Assembly (NCBI GenBank): GCA_035048815.1
Contig: JAUCBN010000013.1
Location: 3,608,501 to 3,672,500 of the forward strand
Direction of reading: 5' to 3'
DNA: 64,000 nucleotides
Origin: Abelmoschus esculentus
Lineage: Eukaryota > Streptophyta > Magnoliopsida > Malvales > Malvaceae
Part shown: positions 36,146-47,123 of the stretch, in pieces
Layout of the letters: every line of letters begins with the position of its first letter
Numbering within the stretch: position 1 is the first letter of the stretch
Program-made: the position numbers and the translations under genes
The notes under the pieces: model-generated
Seen by the model: only the letters and a program-made list of their open reading frames with translations
Database searches by the model: none
What the model was told of the DNA's origin: nothing

Positions 36146-36361
36146 TTACTGACTGTTTTCGCCGTCAGAGCTCTCGGCATGAACAAACTTGTCACGGTTG
36201 CCGTCTGTGAGAGGTTCATTGTCTTTACTGACGATAACCATAAGCACAATCATCATGATCATCATCGCGATGACGATGAAAATCATGAAGAAAGCTCCGA
36301 TGCCGACCACCCCATGTTTAAGCCTCAAATTTAGTTCTAGGTTCAAAGTTAAGATTTCCAT
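36146..36361 (-). CDS. Possible small membrane protein, unknown
   Basis: 71 codons from an ATG at 36359-36361. The protein would have one hydrophobic segment rich in Met and Ile (GAFFMIFIVIAMMIMMIVLM) and a charged, Ser/Asp-rich C-terminal tail. No family is recognised. The plus strand of the same stretch reads as a His/Asp-rich peptide from an ATG at about 36174, so the hydrophobic run may only reflect simple CATGATCATCATC-type sequence. No neighbouring exon was found. Confidence 0.2.
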   Translation of the reverse strand: MEILTLNLELNLRLKHGVVGIGAFFMIFIVIAMMIMMIVLMVIVSKDNEPLTDGNRDKFVHAESSDGENSQ

Positions 36362-37044
36362 TTATTTGATGAGTCTTTCACCTACTAAGATTTTTTTTTA
36401 TTTAATTTAGTCTCTTTAGTTATAGTAGGTTCAAGGTTTAGATTTAAATTTAACTATAGGTTTAGCACCAAACAAGTTTTTTCTTCTTCTAAAAGTAACA
36501 ATTTAGTCGCTCAATAAAAATTTTGTGGCAATTAAGACACTTTGACATTAAAATTAAACAAGTGGTTTGATATAATAATAATTTTAGTCCTCAAAACATT
36601 TGTATTCTATTAATTTGGTCCTACTTTAAAATAACTTGATAAATTTAACCCTTTATATATAAAGTTTTATTAGTAAAATGATTATATCTATTAGCAAATG
36701 ACTTTAAGGTCATAATAGGTATGTTCCATTAATGTTTTAATTGTCTGGTAATCAAATGATTGTGTTTGTTGAGCTATCACATTTGTTAGTTATCGAACTG
36801 AAGTATAGTGGCAAAAGTGTGACATGATTTAAGTATGTTTTAAACAAAAGTTGTAATAACAAAGTTTTTAAATATAAATGTTTAGATTTTAATAATAAAA
36901 TGATATGTTTTAAAAATAAAAGGTAGTTAAATTATTTTTTTAAATTATTTTTGACGAGTAAACCTATAACTAAGACAAGTGGTATAATTTGAGTAAAAAT
37001 CTTTTACTTCTTTTTTATGTCTTATTTTATGCCTCCTTTAAAAA

Positions 37045-37235
37045 GTTACTAAAAAATTAAATTTTAAACCCTATCTCTTATTTTCTATATCCTAAAACCT
37101 AAACCTTATACCCTAAAAAATACACTCTACCCCTAATTCTTTAATCCTTAACTTAAAACCCTAAACCCCTAATTGAAAGTAGAGACATAAATGAAGGCAT
37201 GAGAAAAGGTAGACAATTTGGACCCGTATAATTTA
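37045..37235 (+). repeat. Dispersed CCTAAA-rich repeat, copy 2
   Basis: Same order of parts as copies 1 and 3: AAATTTTAAACCCTATCTCTTA, then 'tatcctaaaacctaaa', then 'ccctaaaaaatacactctacccctaattctttaa', then 'aaccctaaacccctaat', and a tail 'gtagacaatttggaccc'. Approximate edges. Confidence 0.55.
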
Positions 37236-37312
37236 CCCAAAAAATATTACACGTTCAATAAAGGAAGTCTCTATCTTATGATATGTACTCAACGGTTCCT
37301 TTCCTCGCTCTT

Positions 37313-37319
37313 TATAAAA
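37313..37319 (+). promoter_or_regulatory. TATA box of the ancestral LEA_2 gene
   Basis: TATAAAA lies about 50 bases upstream of the Athila insertion. Removing the Athila element puts it roughly 65 bases before the LEA_2 start codon, a normal plant spacing. Inferred from position and sequence only. Confidence 0.45.
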
Positions 37320-37370
37320 TTTTTCATATAGTCAGCTGCCTGAGAAGTTTTGAACTGAATTCATCATCAT

Positions 37371-38634
37371 TGACAAGTGTTTTATATCAAATATATTTTC
37401 TTGTTAATTCGCTTCTTGTTGACAAGTATTTCTGCTGATTTAGTTCCATTCTACTCATTTTCAATGTAGGAATATGTTTTCCAGGAGACATCCGATCTGG
37501 TAGATTTGGATTATCCAGTCAGCAAAAGTTTCTAAAAGATAGTCCAGTCAGCATATTCTAGAAGGATGAATGGATTATTTTGGAATTATCCTGAATATTT
37601 ATCTTAGGAATTTAAATTTTAAATTTTAGAACATTTATCTTTATCTTTATTTTTTTTATTTTTTTTTAAATTTTGAATTATTACATTTTTAGGGTTTTAA
37701 AATAGTATAAATACCCATAGAGGTAAAGCTTGAGATGTACTTCAATTTTCACTTTCTCTCTTGAGTAATAAAAGTTCTCTCTAGTTCTTTTATTTTTCTT
37801 TGAGTTTTCTTATTTCTTTTCTTCTAGAAAATGCTAAGCATGATCTCATTCATGCTTAGCAACTTTCATTTAGCCGAAAGCTAGTGACAACTCAATCCAT
37901 ATTGTGAGAATCGTAAAGCACTTAATACCTTCGGATAACATTCTTGATTTTTTGAAATCAAGGATTGACAATCGGCTTTTCCTTTAATGATCTCGACGCC
38001 TTCATTTCAAAAAGTGCACGTTGACTTGAAGATTGTTTAGATCTATCGTTGGGAAGAAAAATCGGCTGGTAGCAAATTTGGCTTCCTGTGAACAAACTTG
38101 GTGGCGGTCCACTAAGGGAAATCAAGCTCGGGTTTGATTCTCTGTTTGACGCTATAACTCGAGTCAGGTTTTTCCAGTGCTCAAAGTTGTATTGGCGCTA
38201 ACGGTGATAGGCGTGGTTAGTCCAGCAAATACCAAATTCCGGAGATAGACTTGGGAATATTGGTTTACCGAAGAGAGAAGCAAGTTACAAGGGTTGGGCC
38301 TTGTAGACTGTAACTGACATGGATCTTGAAGTAAAATCTCTTTCGATGATCAATTAAGATTTGAGGCGAAGCGAAGCTTGAGGCTATATCCTTTAAATTT
38401 ATTACTTCAAATATTTATTTTTATTTAATTTCAGTTATTATTAGATTAAGTTTATTTTTATTTTTATAATATCAAACCCCTATTTTCTAATTTATTGTTT
38501 TTTTGGATCAAGATCAATTCAATTCAACGTTAGAAATTTCTTAGTCCCTGTGGATCGATCCTACTTTCTCTATACTATTCTTTTATTTAATTTGAGAAAT
38601 ATGAATTATTTATTTGACAATTCGACGCTTATAA
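37371..38634 (+). repeat. Athila 5' LTR
   Basis: 1264 bp. A TATAAATA box lies at 37706-37713. Compared with the 3' LTR it keeps about 130 bp (about 38065-38195) that are missing from the other copy. Confidence 0.92.
37706..37713 (+). promoter_or_regulatory. Athila 5' LTR TATA box
   Basis: TATAAATA, kept in both LTRs at the same relative place, followed by ACCCATAGAGG. Likely start region for element RNA. Confidence 0.6.
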
Positions 38635-38637
38635 AAT

Positions 38638-38655
38638 TGGCGCTGTTGCCGGGGA
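38638..38655 (+). other. Athila primer binding site
   Basis: TGGCGCTGTTGCCGGGGA starts three bases inside the 5' LTR. It fits the tRNA-Asp type primer site known for Athila elements with one changed base. Confidence 0.85.
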
Positions 38656-38693
38656 CTTCAGTAAAAATCACTAATATTGTTTTGTTTTGATCT

Positions 38694-41189
38694 ATGACCA
38701 GGTCACTTCCGGGAAAACTAGTAGATTACGAACCCGAGATCGAAGCTCTTGCCCGGAGACTGCGTGGAGAGACCCTTAGACGTAGAATTTTGAATCGAGA
38801 CCTTCAACCAAAACCAAATCCCGATTTTGAGGAAATTTATTACACCGAGGAGTTATTTACTTCTAACGACGAAGGATCAGAACCAATGGTTGAACAAACA
38901 ATTCGAGAGTTGACTGCGACACCTAACGAGCAACAACCACTATGTATCACGTTCCCAAATGGCGAAACACCATTTAAACTTAAAACGGGTTTGATACATT
39001 TACTTCCGACTTTTCGCGGCTTGCAGAATGAAAATCCACACAAGCATTTAAAAGAGTTTCATATGATTTGTCTGAGTATGAAACCACAGGGAGTATCCGA
39101 AGATCAAATAAAACTTCATGCATTTCCTTTTTCTTTAGCCGACGCGACAAAAGATTGGTTATTTTATTTACCTCCTGGTTCAATAAATACCTGGGTTGAC
39201 ATGGCACGAATATTTCTTGACAGGTTCTTTCCTGCAGAGAAAGCAAGTGAATTAAGGAGAAGCATTTTGGGGATCCGACAGAAAGATGGAGAATCTTTAT
39301 ATGACTATTGGGAGCGGTTTAAAAAACTTTGTGCCAGTTGTCCACAACATGGACTAATCGAACAGACTCTCCTCCAATACTTCTACGAAGGATTGCTTCC
39401 AATGGAGATGAAAATGATCGACGCAGCTAGTGGGGGAGCTTTCATGAATATGACTCCCACCGCAGCTAGGAATCTCATTTCAATGGCCGCCAATGTACAA
39501 GAATTTCGCCCAAATGAACCTGTTAGACGGGTTCATGAGATAAGTACTCCTTCAATTGAAGAAAAAATTGATAAACTTACTAATATAGTTCAAACTTTGT
39601 TCGCAGGAAAAACAACCCAAGCTCGCCTATGCGGAATTTGTACCATGTCAGACCATCCTACAGATTGTTGTCCTATGCTTCAAGAAGATACTACTGCCCA
39701 AGTAAATGTTGTTGGAAACTTTCCAGGACCTTCTCAGAGACGATATGATCCCAATGCCAACACCTATAATCTGGGATGGAAAGATCATCCAAACCTCAAC
39801 TATGGAACTAATATGAGATCAAACCAAGTATACCAACCGAAACCCCCAATACATCAACAATATCAACCGTCAAAACCTTCTTTAGAATCTATCGTTGAAC
39901 GGTTGGCATTATCCCAAGAGAAATTCCAAAACCGTACCGAATCTCATTTGCAAGAACTAAACAAGCAAATGAGTCAACTTGCTCAAACTATGGGATGTTT
40001 GGAATCACAAGGAAAATTACCTTCACAGACCGAGCCAAATCCGCGACAAAACGTAAGTGCAATCACCTTGAGAAGCGGTACTATTATCGAACCTAAGGAA
40101 AATGTCACGCTACCTCAAAAAGAAAAGGAAGATAAATCACAAGCCACCCTTACACCATCTCCTTATGCCGTTCCGCCTTTTATTCCATCAAGGCTAGTAA
40201 AACGCGACAAACAAGCCGAAGAGAAAGAGATCTTTGACGTCTTCTCAAAGGTAGAAATAAACATACCCCTCCTTGATGTAATTCGAAAAGTACCGAAATA
40301 TGCTAAATTTTTAAAAGATCTCTGCACAAATAAAAGGAGACTTACCGGTAATGAGAAAGTTAATTTGGGTGAAAATGTTTCGACCGTTATTCAACGTAAA
40401 ATCCCGCCTAAATACAAAGATCAAAGTATGTTTGCCATTCCCCGTAAAATTGGTAAAATAGGTATTAAGCGAGCTATGTGCGATCTTGGTGCTTCTATAA
40501 ATGCCATGCCACTATTTGTTTATAACTTACTTAGTGCTGAGCCTTTGAAGGAAACATGTGTAACAATTCAGCTCACCGAAAAGTCCGTTGTTTACCCTAA
40601 AGGAGTTCTTGAAAACATTTTCGTAAAGGTAAATGATTTAATTTTTCCAGTAGACTTCTATGTTATCAACATAGAAGATGACCGAACCAACATGTCATCC
40701 GAAATTTTACTTGGAAGACCCTTTCTAAGTACAGCGTATGCAAAAATTGATGTGAGGAGTGGAATCCTTACAATGGAGTTCGATGGTGAGGTTGTCAAAT
40801 TTGATGTTTATAAAGCAATGAAATATCCAGAGCCTATGACAAATATTAGTTTTATTGATGTTATTGAGCCTACTATTGAAGAATTTTTTAAATCTAATTT
40901 TATTGATGATATGTGCAGGGAGTTGGAAGACTTTGAGGAAGATATTAGAGAGTTTGAGGAAATTTTTTCAATTAGTTCTGATATATGCCTTACTTCAAAT
41001 AAAACTAAAATTTTGCTTTTTATTTTACAGGCACCTAACGTCGAATTAAAACAGTTACCGAAACACCTTAAATACGCATTTTTGGGAGATAACGCCACGT
41101 TACAGGTCATCATATCGAACAAGCTTTCAATGGAGGAAGAAGAAAATTTAGTCACAGTTTTGGAAGCTTACAAAGAGGCAATTGGGTGA
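38694..41189 (+). CDS. Athila gag-protease, ending at a premature TGA
   Basis: 831 codons from the ATG at 38694. Seen: a gag domain with WLFYLPPGSI, a DRFFPAEK segment and a YFYEGL stretch; a zinc-knuckle-like CGICTMSDHPTDCC at about residues 313-326; a long polar linker; and a retroviral-type aspartic protease with CDLGASINAMP near residue 600. The frame ends at a TGA where the family has Trp; the same frame continues into RT at 41229, so one nonsense change separates gag-protease from pol. Gag would form the virus-like particle and protease would cut the polyprotein. The gene is long and otherwise open, so this copy is fairly young or was inactivated late. Confidence 0.88.
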   Translation: MTRSLPGKLVDYEPEIEALARRLRGETLRRRILNRDLQPKPNPDFEEIYYTEELFTSNDEGSEPMVEQTIRELTATPNEQQPLCITFPNGETPFKLKTGLIHLLPTFRGLQNENPHKHLKEFHMICLSMKPQGVSEDQIKLHAFPFSLADATKDWLFYLPPGSINTWVDMARIFLDRFFPAEKASELRRSILGIRQKDGESLYDYWERFKKLCASCPQHGLIEQTLLQYFYEGLLPMEMKMIDAASGGAFMNMTPTAARNLISMAANVQEFRPNEPVRRVHEISTPSIEEKIDKLTNIVQTLFAGKTTQARLCGICTMSDHPTDCCPMLQEDTTAQVNVVGNFPGPSQRRYDPNANTYNLGWKDHPNLNYGTNMRSNQVYQPKPPIHQQYQPSKPSLESIVERLALSQEKFQNRTESHLQELNKQMSQLAQTMGCLESQGKLPSQTEPNPRQNVSAITLRSGTIIEPKENVTLPQKEKEDKSQATLTPSPYAVPPFIPSRLVKRDKQAEEKEIFDVFSKVEINIPLLDVIRKVPKYAKFLKDLCTNKRRLTGNEKVNLGENVSTVIQRKIPPKYKDQSMFAIPRKIGKIGIKRAMCDLGASINAMPLFVYNLLSAEPLKETCVTIQLTEKSVVYPKGVLENIFVKVNDLIFPVDFYVINIEDDRTNMSSEILLGRPFLSTAYAKIDVRSGILTMEFDGEVVKFDVYKAMKYPEPMTNISFIDVIEPTIEEFFKSNFIDDMCRELEDFEEDIREFEEIFSISSDICLTSNKTKILLFILQAPNVELKQLPKHLKYAFLGDNATLQVIISNKLSMEEEENLVTVLEAYKEAIG

Positions 41190-43933
41190 ACTATAGCCGA
41201 CATTAAAGGGCTTGGTCCATCGACTTGCATGCACAAAATAAAGGTGAAAGAAGGAGTCAAACCAACCCGAGAATGTCAGAGACGCCTAAATCCTCCAATG
41301 ATGGAAGTGGTAAAAAAAGAAATTCAAAAACTTTTAGATGCCGATATGATCTATCCAATATCTGACAGTAGTTGGGTAAGTCCTATCCATGTGGTTCTAA
41401 AGAAAACTGGAGTCACAGTAATTGAGAATCTTGAAGGTGAACTTGTTCCTACACGAGTCCAAAACGGGTGGAGAGTTTGTATCGATTATAGAAAATTAAA
41501 CGCTTTAACAAAAAAAGATCATTTTCCACTTCCATTTATTGATCAAATGATAGAAAGGTTAGCCGGAAAATCTCATTATTGTTGTCTTGATGGATTTTTA
41601 GGTTTTTTTCCAAATTCCTGTGGCGCCCGAAGATCAAGAGAAAACCACCTTTACGTGTCCATTTGGTACGTTTGCATATCGACGTATGCCGTTTGGGCTT
41701 TGCAATGCACCAGCCATATTTCAAAGATGTATGGTAAGTATATTTTTTAATTACATCGAAAAAGGGATCGAAGTGTTCATGGATGACTTCATGGTTTATG
41801 GTAATTCCTTTGGTGAGTGTTTAATAAATTTAACAAAAATACTTAAGCGATGTTTAGAATTTAATATTGTATTAAATTATGAAAAATGTCATTTTATGGT
41901 TGAGAAAGGTTTGATTTTAGGCCATATTGTTTCATCTAATGGTATTACTGTTGATAAATCTAAGGTTGATGTTATTCGCTCACTTCCATACCCCATAAAT
42001 GTGAGGGAAGTTCGCTCATTTCTTGGACATGCAGTTTTTTATTGTAGATTTATTAAAGATTTTTTCAAGGTGGCGCAACCACTTTGCAACTTGTTACAAA
42101 AAGATAGAACCTTCGATTTCAATTCTGAATGTAAACGCGCCTTCAACATCCTTAAAGAAAAGTTAGTTTCGGCACCCATAGTTCAACCACCAAATTGGGA
42201 GTACCCTTTTGAGGTTATGTGCGACACAAGCGATTGGAGTGTAGGAGCCGTTCTTGGACAAAAGATAGGGAAATAATCACATGTCATATCATATGCATCC
42301 AAAACTTTGGATACAGTGCAACGAAATTATTCTACAACAGAAAAAGAATTGTTCGCAATTGTTTTTGCTTTAGAGAAATTTCGTTCATATCTTTTGGGAA
42401 CTAAAATAATTGTTTTTTTTTGATCATGCAACTTTGAAATATTTGTTGAGCAAGAAAGAAGCAAAACCGCGACTAATCCGTTGGATTTTACTCTTACAAG
42501 AGTTTAATCTGGAAATCAAGGATAAGAAGGGACGAGAGAATTTAGTAGCAGATCATCTAAGTCGACTTCCCATCGTCTCAACTGATACAGCAATACGAGA
42601 AGAATTTCCAGAGGAAAATTTGTTTTTGGCTCAAGGAATATCTCCATGGTATGCGGACATAGTTAACTATTTAGCCATAGGAGAATTACCTTCAGACTTA
42701 TCACAATCCGAGATAAAATGAATTAAGCATGAATCTCGTTTTTATATTTGGGATGACCCATATCTCTGGAAGCATTATTCAGATCAGGTAATAAGGCGAT
42801 GTATTGCAGAAAATGAGGTAAATTCTATACTTAATTTTTGTCACTCTTATTCTTGTGAAGGTCATTTCGGACCGAAACGAACTGCGCATAAGATTCTAGA
42901 ATGTGGATTCTTTTGGCCTGATATTTTTCGTGACACTTATAAATTTTGCAAATCATGTGAAAAATGTCAACATGTTGGCAATTTAAGTAGAAGAAATGAA
43001 ATTCCCCTAAATACTATTCATGTTTGTGAAATTTTTGATATATGGAGAATAGACTATATGGGACCCTTCATCTCATCTTTCGGAAATTATTACATAATTC
43101 TTGTTGTTGACTACGTGTCTAAGTGGATAGAGGCTAAAGCTACTCGAAATAATGATGTCAAAACTACTGTTAAATTTCTAAAGAATTTTATCTTTTCCAG
43201 GTTTGGCACGCTGCAAGCAATCATAAGCGATCGCGGAAAGCATTTTGTCAATCGTTTCATTGAAACACTTATGAAGAAATATGGAGTGACACAACGGATC
43301 GCTACTGCTTACCATCCTCAAACAAATGGTCAAGCAGAAGTTTCAAATCGAGAGATCAAAGCGATTCTTGAGAAGGTAGTTAAGCCAAACCGCAAAGATT
43401 GGAGTTTAAAATTGATTGATGCCTTGTGGGTGTATCGAACTGCTTATAAGGGTCCTATTGGCATGTCTCCATATCGCCTAGTCTATGGTAAGCCATGTCA
43501 TTTACCGGTTGAGTTGGAACATAAGGCATATTGGGCAGTTAAAGAATGTAACATGAAGATGGATGCAGCTGGCGAAACCAGAAAGCTTCATATTCAGGAA
43601 TTGGAGAAAATCCGTAGGAACGGCTATGATAGTGCTCGAATATACCAAGACAAAACAAAAGAATTTCACGATCGTAAAATTTCCTTTAAAACTTTTTCCA
43701 TTGGACAAAAGGTTTTACTTTTTAACTCAAAGTTCAAAATTTTTGCAGGAAAACTACGATCAAAGTGGCTTGGACCTTTCACTATAACTAAAGTGTTTCC
43801 TCATGGTGCAGTCGAAATTCAAGATGATAAGGGGGTTTGTTTTAAAGTTAATGGTAAAAGGTTAAAGACGTACTATGAGAATAATCAAGCGTGCTTGATC
43901 GAAGAGATAATTTTAGAAGAACCTGTGGTCTGA
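41190..43933 (+). pseudogene. Athila pol remnant: RT, RNase H, integrase
   Basis: The start of RT (41229 to about 41600) is in the gag frame; a frameshift near 41600-41620 moves the rest to another frame (41620-42276). The catalytic box reads FMDD, the form usual in Athila. RNase H follows, with a TAA at 42274-42276 and a further shift near 42400 (piece 42410-42721). After another stop comes integrase with an H-H-C-C zinc finger (about 42840-42970), then a DDE core with Asp in RIDYMGP and SDRGKHF and Glu in NGQAEVSN, open through 43058-43933. At least four lesions make pol non-functional. Confidence 0.9.
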
Positions 43934-45744
43934 ATCAGGTCGTCGAGCTAAACGACGTTAAACAAAGCGTTCATTGGGAGGCAACCCATTTTTCTCGTTT
44001 TTATAATTTAATTTGTTTAGTATTTTTATTTTATTTTATTTTTTGAAAAAATAATAATAAATAAAAAATATAAAATCAGAAAATAGTTTATTCGTGATGG
44101 TGAAGCGTTACTTAAAGAATTTTACTAGGCATTTAAGACCTTTTGTCTATCTATTTATTTCTCTTATTTATTTAGTTTTAATTTCTTTTCTTTTTTAGGT
44201 TTACAGCCCACCACCAGCGAAGGAAGCTGCACCTTTAGATTTACAAACTCAGATAAACGAAGTACAAGGCCGACTCAACACCATTGAAGCCAACATTGCT
44301 GAGATACTATCTTATCTTCGACCAAACACTTCTAACCACAATCGTGGTCGCAGCCGCAATCACCACTAGACACGGGGAGTATCTTTATCCCTTATTTAAT
44401 ACTTTTATTTTTTTTGCATTGAGACAATACACTTTAAGTGAGGGGGGGGTACTAAGTTGGATTTCTCGTTGCTTATTTTTATGCTTTGATTCTAGTATGC
44501 TTAGTTAAACATGAGAAATTGTTTTTGTTGAGATCCTTTGCTTTGTTGCATATTCTGAAAATGCCATGTTTGATTGAGGACATACTTTTGTTTGATTTAG
44601 GACACATGATAGTGGATGACATGATTAGTGGTTTTTGCTAAATTTTTATATCCCATGAGTTTATTGATTGAAATGCACCTAATTCAATGCAAATTACACA
44701 TTTTGGTCAGATTTAAGCCTAAAGAGCAATTCATTACATTCTTGCTCATATTTTTGTTTGATTGAGTGTGCCGAACTTGATATTGATATTTTAGAACCTG
44801 TACTTAAATGCATGTCAAGATTATAGATGAACTGAATGCTTTAATATAATAAGGGCACTTAGGATTCATCTACTTTTACCATAAAAAAATTACCTACCCT
44901 TTAACATCCCCTAGTTAGCCATGTTTGAGCCTTTTCCCTTTTCTTGTTTTAATCATATTTTTAAACTCAAGCCTTTATTTTGACTATATTTTTCATCATT
45001 GTCAAGACAATAAAGCAAGATTACTCGAAGAATATCCATGTTCCACACAAATATATAAAAAAAAGGAAAAAAAAGGAAAAGGGGGAATGAACAAAAAAAG
45101 AAGAAGAAAAAAAGGGAATGATAAAAAAACTCAGAAAGAGAATGGAAAAACCCTCAAAAAAAAGAAAAAAAAGAAAAAAAATCATAAATGAAGTCGTTTG
45201 AAGAGTGTTGTAGTTCTTTACCTTTTGTTATGAAAATAGTTTAATGATTATCTTTTTTTCACTTTTTTTGTGGACGTGGTTTAATATATATATTTCTTGT
45301 CTTGACTGTTAGCCTATTTTCTTGCCTTTTCTCCCACCTTTACCCAAGCCCCATTACAACCATTTAAGACCCTTTGATTATTGTGTTCGGTTCTTGCAAG
45401 TAGTTGAGATTTGATTTTCTTACAGGCTTATGGTAACATCATGTTTAAGTTCTGGCTTTGAGCGTTTTTACACCCGAAACACTTTGAGTGAATTGAGTGA
45501 AATCTTGTGAGGGTGTTGAATTTGGTTGCAGCGAGATTGATAAACATATGGGATGTTATGGTTTTGCTTAATCCTTTTTCTGTTTTTCTTCTTGATTGAT
45601 GTTTCAAGTTAGACAATTGTTGTGGACTTGATTAACATGGAATTTTAAGATATGAATCAGGATAAAAAAATGTTAGCAAATTCTTTTTAACATGTTTGAT
45701 TACAACATGCTTGAGGATAAGCATAAATTAAGTGAAGAGGAATT
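43934..45744 (+). other. Athila 3' region between integrase and the 3' LTR
   Basis: Athila elements often carry an env-like frame here. I see only a short polar coding fragment at about 44203-44370 (reading near PPAKEAAPLDLQTQ, ending in His/Arg-rich text), an eight-G run near 44442, and an A/G-rich simple stretch at 45058-45182. No membrane-protein frame of useful length is found. A purine-rich GTGAAGAGGAATT before 45745 is the likely polypurine tract. Confidence 0.6.
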
Positions 45745-46879
45745 TGACAAGTGTTTTATATCGAATATATTTTCTTGTTAATTCGCTTCTTGTTGACAAG
45801 TATTTCTGCTGATTTAGTTCCATTCTACTCATTTTCAATGTAGGAATATATTTTCCAGGAGATATCCGATCTGGCAGATTAGGATTATCCAGTCAGCAAA
45901 AGTTTCTAGAAGATAGTCCAGTCAGCATATTCTAGAAAGATGAATGGATTATTTTGAAATTATCCTGAATATTTATCTTAGGAATTTAAATTTTAAATTT
46001 TAGAACATTTATCTTTATCTTTATTTTTTTTATTTTTTTTAATTTTGAATTATTACATTTTTAGGGTTTTAGAATAGTATAAATACCCATAGAGGTAAAG
46101 CTTGAGATGTACTTCAATTTTCATTTTCTCTCTTGAGTAATAAAAGTTCTCTCTAGTTCTTTTATTTTTCTTTGAGTTTTCTTATTTCTTTTCTTCTAGA
46201 AAATGCTAAGTATGATCTCATTCATGCTTAGCTAAACTTTCATTTAGCCGAAAGCTAGTGACGACTCAATCCATATTGTGAGAATCGTAAAGCACTTAAT
46301 ACCTTCGGATAACATTCTTGATTTTCTAAAATCAAGGATTGACAATCGGCTTTTCCTTTAATAATCTCGACGCCTTCATTTCAAAAAGTGCTCGTTGACT
46401 TGAAGATTGTTTAAATCTATCGTTGGGAAGAAAAATCGGCGCTAACGGCGATAGGCGTGGTAAGTCCAGCAAAGACCGAATTCTGGAGATAGACTTGAGA
46501 ATAATGGTTTACCGAAGAGAGAAGCAAGTTACAAGGGTTGGGCCTCGTAGACTGTAACTGACATGGATCTTGAAGTAAAATCTATTTCGATGATCAATTG
46601 AGATTTGAGGCGAAGCAAAGCTTGAGGCTATATCCTTTAAATTTATTACTTCAAATATTTATTTTTATTTAATTTCAGTTATTATTAGATTAAGTTTATT
46701 TTTAGTTTTATAATATCAAACCCTCATTTTCTAATTTATTGTTTTTTTTGGATCAGGATCAATTCAATTCAACGTTGGAAATTTCTTAGTCCTTGTGGAT
46801 CGATCCTACTTTCTCTGTACTATTCTTTTATTTAATTTGAGAAATATGAATTATTTATTTGACAATTCGATGCTTGTCA
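45745..46879 (+). repeat. Athila 3' LTR
   Basis: 1135 bp, TG...CA, with the inverted ends TGACAAG/CTTGTCA intact. It lacks about 130 bp near 46438 that are present in the 5' LTR. Its end is 7 bp before the LEA_2 start codon. Confidence 0.92.
46078..46085 (+). promoter_or_regulatory. Athila 3' LTR TATA box
   Basis: TATAAATA pointing towards the LEA_2 fragment. It could in principle start read-through transcripts into that fragment (inference). Confidence 0.5.
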
Positions 46880-46886
46880 ATCATCA

Positions 46887-47123
46887 ATGACGGATCAACA
46901 GAAAATCCATCCCGTCCCACTCGCAGACATCGAATCGCCGCCACAACCCCCTTGGTTCCCGTAGGCTCCACGAAATCCGACCACCTTAAACATCAACCTA
47001 AAAACTCCAAAGTCACTCCTATCACTATTAGTCATCTGAAACCTCCTAAGAAAAGAAGAAAATGTTGTTGCAGGTGCTTGTGTTGGACGCTGTCTACCTC
47101 TTGTTACTAATCATCATTATAGG
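46887..47123 (+). pseudogene. LEA_2 / NDR1-HIN1-like gene, 5' fragment
   Basis: The ATG at 46887-46889 opens a reading of MTDQQKIHPV and ADIESPPQPP, a typical N-terminus of plant LEA_2 (NHL) proteins. The frame then must shift near 46935 to read PLVPVGSTKSDH and later KRRKCCCRCLCW, the basic and Cys-rich stretch before the membrane segment. A further shift near 47095 is needed to read the hydrophobic LLLLIIIIG, which runs into the LARD insertion at 47124. The last five bases are the TSD ATAGG. NHL proteins are membrane-anchored and linked to defence and stress; this copy is broken. Confidence 0.8.

Larger units (their letters stand above)
36107..37370. other. Spacer between the Mutator-like element and the Athila element
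   Basis: AT-rich. It holds a dispersed repeat copy at 37045-37235 and, at its right end, the ancestral promoter of the broken LEA_2 gene. A possible small gene is listed at 36146-36361. Confidence 0.5.
37371..46879 (+). mobile_element. Athila-type Ty3/gypsy LTR retrotransposon
   Basis: LTRs at 37371-38634 and 45745-46879 flank gag-pol on the plus strand. The perfect target duplication ATCAT is at 37366-37370 and 46880-46884. The LTR ends form TGACAAG...CTTGTCA in the right copy (the left end has drifted to CTTATAA). The primer site TGGCGCTGTTGCCGGGGA is of the tRNA-Asp type used by Athila. Pol has a few stops and shifts. The 1.8 kb after integrase holds no clear env-like gene. It sits directly before the start codon of a LEA_2 gene. 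Confidence 0.93.

Noticed and set aside
44925..45191. Lys-rich plus-strand frame at the Athila 3' end
   Set aside because: Low-complexity A/G run; no env-like features.
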